Below, one piece after another: positions 63,749-64,000 of a stretch of DNA of 64,000 nucleotides (positions are counted from its first letter, which is position 1; every line of letters starts with the position of its first letter). The DNA comes from Neorhodopirellula lusitana (GTDB lineage Bacteria; Planctomycetota; Planctomycetia; Pirellulales; Pirellulaceae): the NCBI RefSeq assembly GCF_900182915.1, contig NZ_FXUG01000004.1, forward strand, positions 186,001 through 250,000, given 5' to 3'. The translations under genes were made by a program, and so were the position numbers. The notes under the pieces were generated by a model. The model saw only the letters and a list, made by a program, of their open reading frames with translations. It searched no databases and was not told where the DNA came from.

Positions 63749-63867
63749 AATCCACCTCTAAATAGTAAGCCTGCGAAAGATTGATCTGGAAACGCTCGCC
63801 CAAAAATGCGTACCAAACGATTCATCCTCTTTTTGACGACGCCATTGCAACCGAATACGGCCTCCCT

Positions 63868-64000
63868 ATGAAGACCCCCGCCCGAAAAGCTCCACTTTCG
63901 ATAGCCCATCTGGCATTGGGTGGAATCTTGATGGTCGGACTGATCGTGACCCAATCGGGTTGCATCGGCCTGATGAGCAACCTGATTCACGCTGTGGGTG
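63868..64000 (+). CDS. Start of a putative lipoprotein (truncated by window end)
   Basis: Only the first 44 codons are visible. They encode a basic N-terminus, a hydrophobic segment LALGGILMVGLIVTQSGC ending in a plausible lipobox (TQSGC), then IGLMSNLIHAVG. Such a start is typical of an exported lipoprotein. The rest lies outside the window and the function is unknown. Confidence 0.55.
   Translation, partial: MKTPARKAPLSIAHLALGGILMVGLIVTQSGCIGLMSNLIHAVG

Noticed and set aside
63730..63990. 86-codon minus-strand frame at the right end
   Set aside because: It overlaps the M20 start and lies antisense to a better lipoprotein start with signal sequence.

Overview
The window looks like a chromosomal segment of a planctomycete, most likely a Rhodopirellula-like member of the Pirellulaceae. 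This is inferred from gene content alone. The signs are a 1236-residue SecA with a large insertion, a secreted propeller/HEAT/c-heme protein of the Planctomycetes-Verrucomicrobia type, several small secreted proteins with short conserved C-termini, a Kdo transferase (so a Gram-negative-type envelope), many isolated housekeeping genes and little operon structure. I see no rRNA, tRNA, CRISPR array, prophage or insertion sequence.

Layout. 1-5.3 kb: end of a CBS-domain protein, a NhaD antiporter, small secreted proteins, and an FHA-EAL fusion whose 3' end overlaps a convergent membrane-protein gene. 5.3-8.8 kb: efp and epmB, divergent and almost touching, then an ABC-2 permease. 8.9-11.4 kb: an overlapping three-gene phospholipid cassette (CDP-alcohol phosphatidyltransferase, CdsA, PlsC-type acyltransferase). 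11.6-17.7 kb: a degenerate alpha/beta hydrolase, a lone receiver protein, a class III aminotransferase and a GH63-like glucosidase. 17.7-21.1 kb: a type II thioesterase divergent from a fatty acyl-AMP ligase fused to a carrier domain, with no PKS or NRPS nearby. 21.2-24.5 kb: a seven-heme cytochrome c coupled to a small b-type membrane protein, then a SLOG-fold protein. 25-35 kb: miaB, an inactive/active M16 peptidase pair, a five-repeat secretin-N-like protein and an MMPL transporter. 35-38.5 kb: a sigma-70 factor behind a hairpin-rich leader, and a CAP-domain/secreted protein pair. 38.9-44.6 kb: an aspartoacylase-like hydrolase, a TadE-TadE-TadG set and a Xer recombinase. 44.9-51.6 kb: a YkgJ protein, an HU-family protein, a lipoprotein, a PhoR-like kinase and the large heme protein. 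51.7-64 kb: a rhomboid protease, waaA, secA, nif3, a large conserved unknown, an M20 peptidase and the start of a lipoprotein.

How the genes work together. The clearest joint functions are EF-P with its modifying enzyme, the phospholipid cassette, the M16 heterodimer, the cytochrome c/b pair, and the FAAL-ACP with its thioesterase. Between genes, at least four copies of a 60-90 bp imperfect-palindrome repeat lie within about 150 bases of the 3' ends of genes. Several short tandem repeats are also present.
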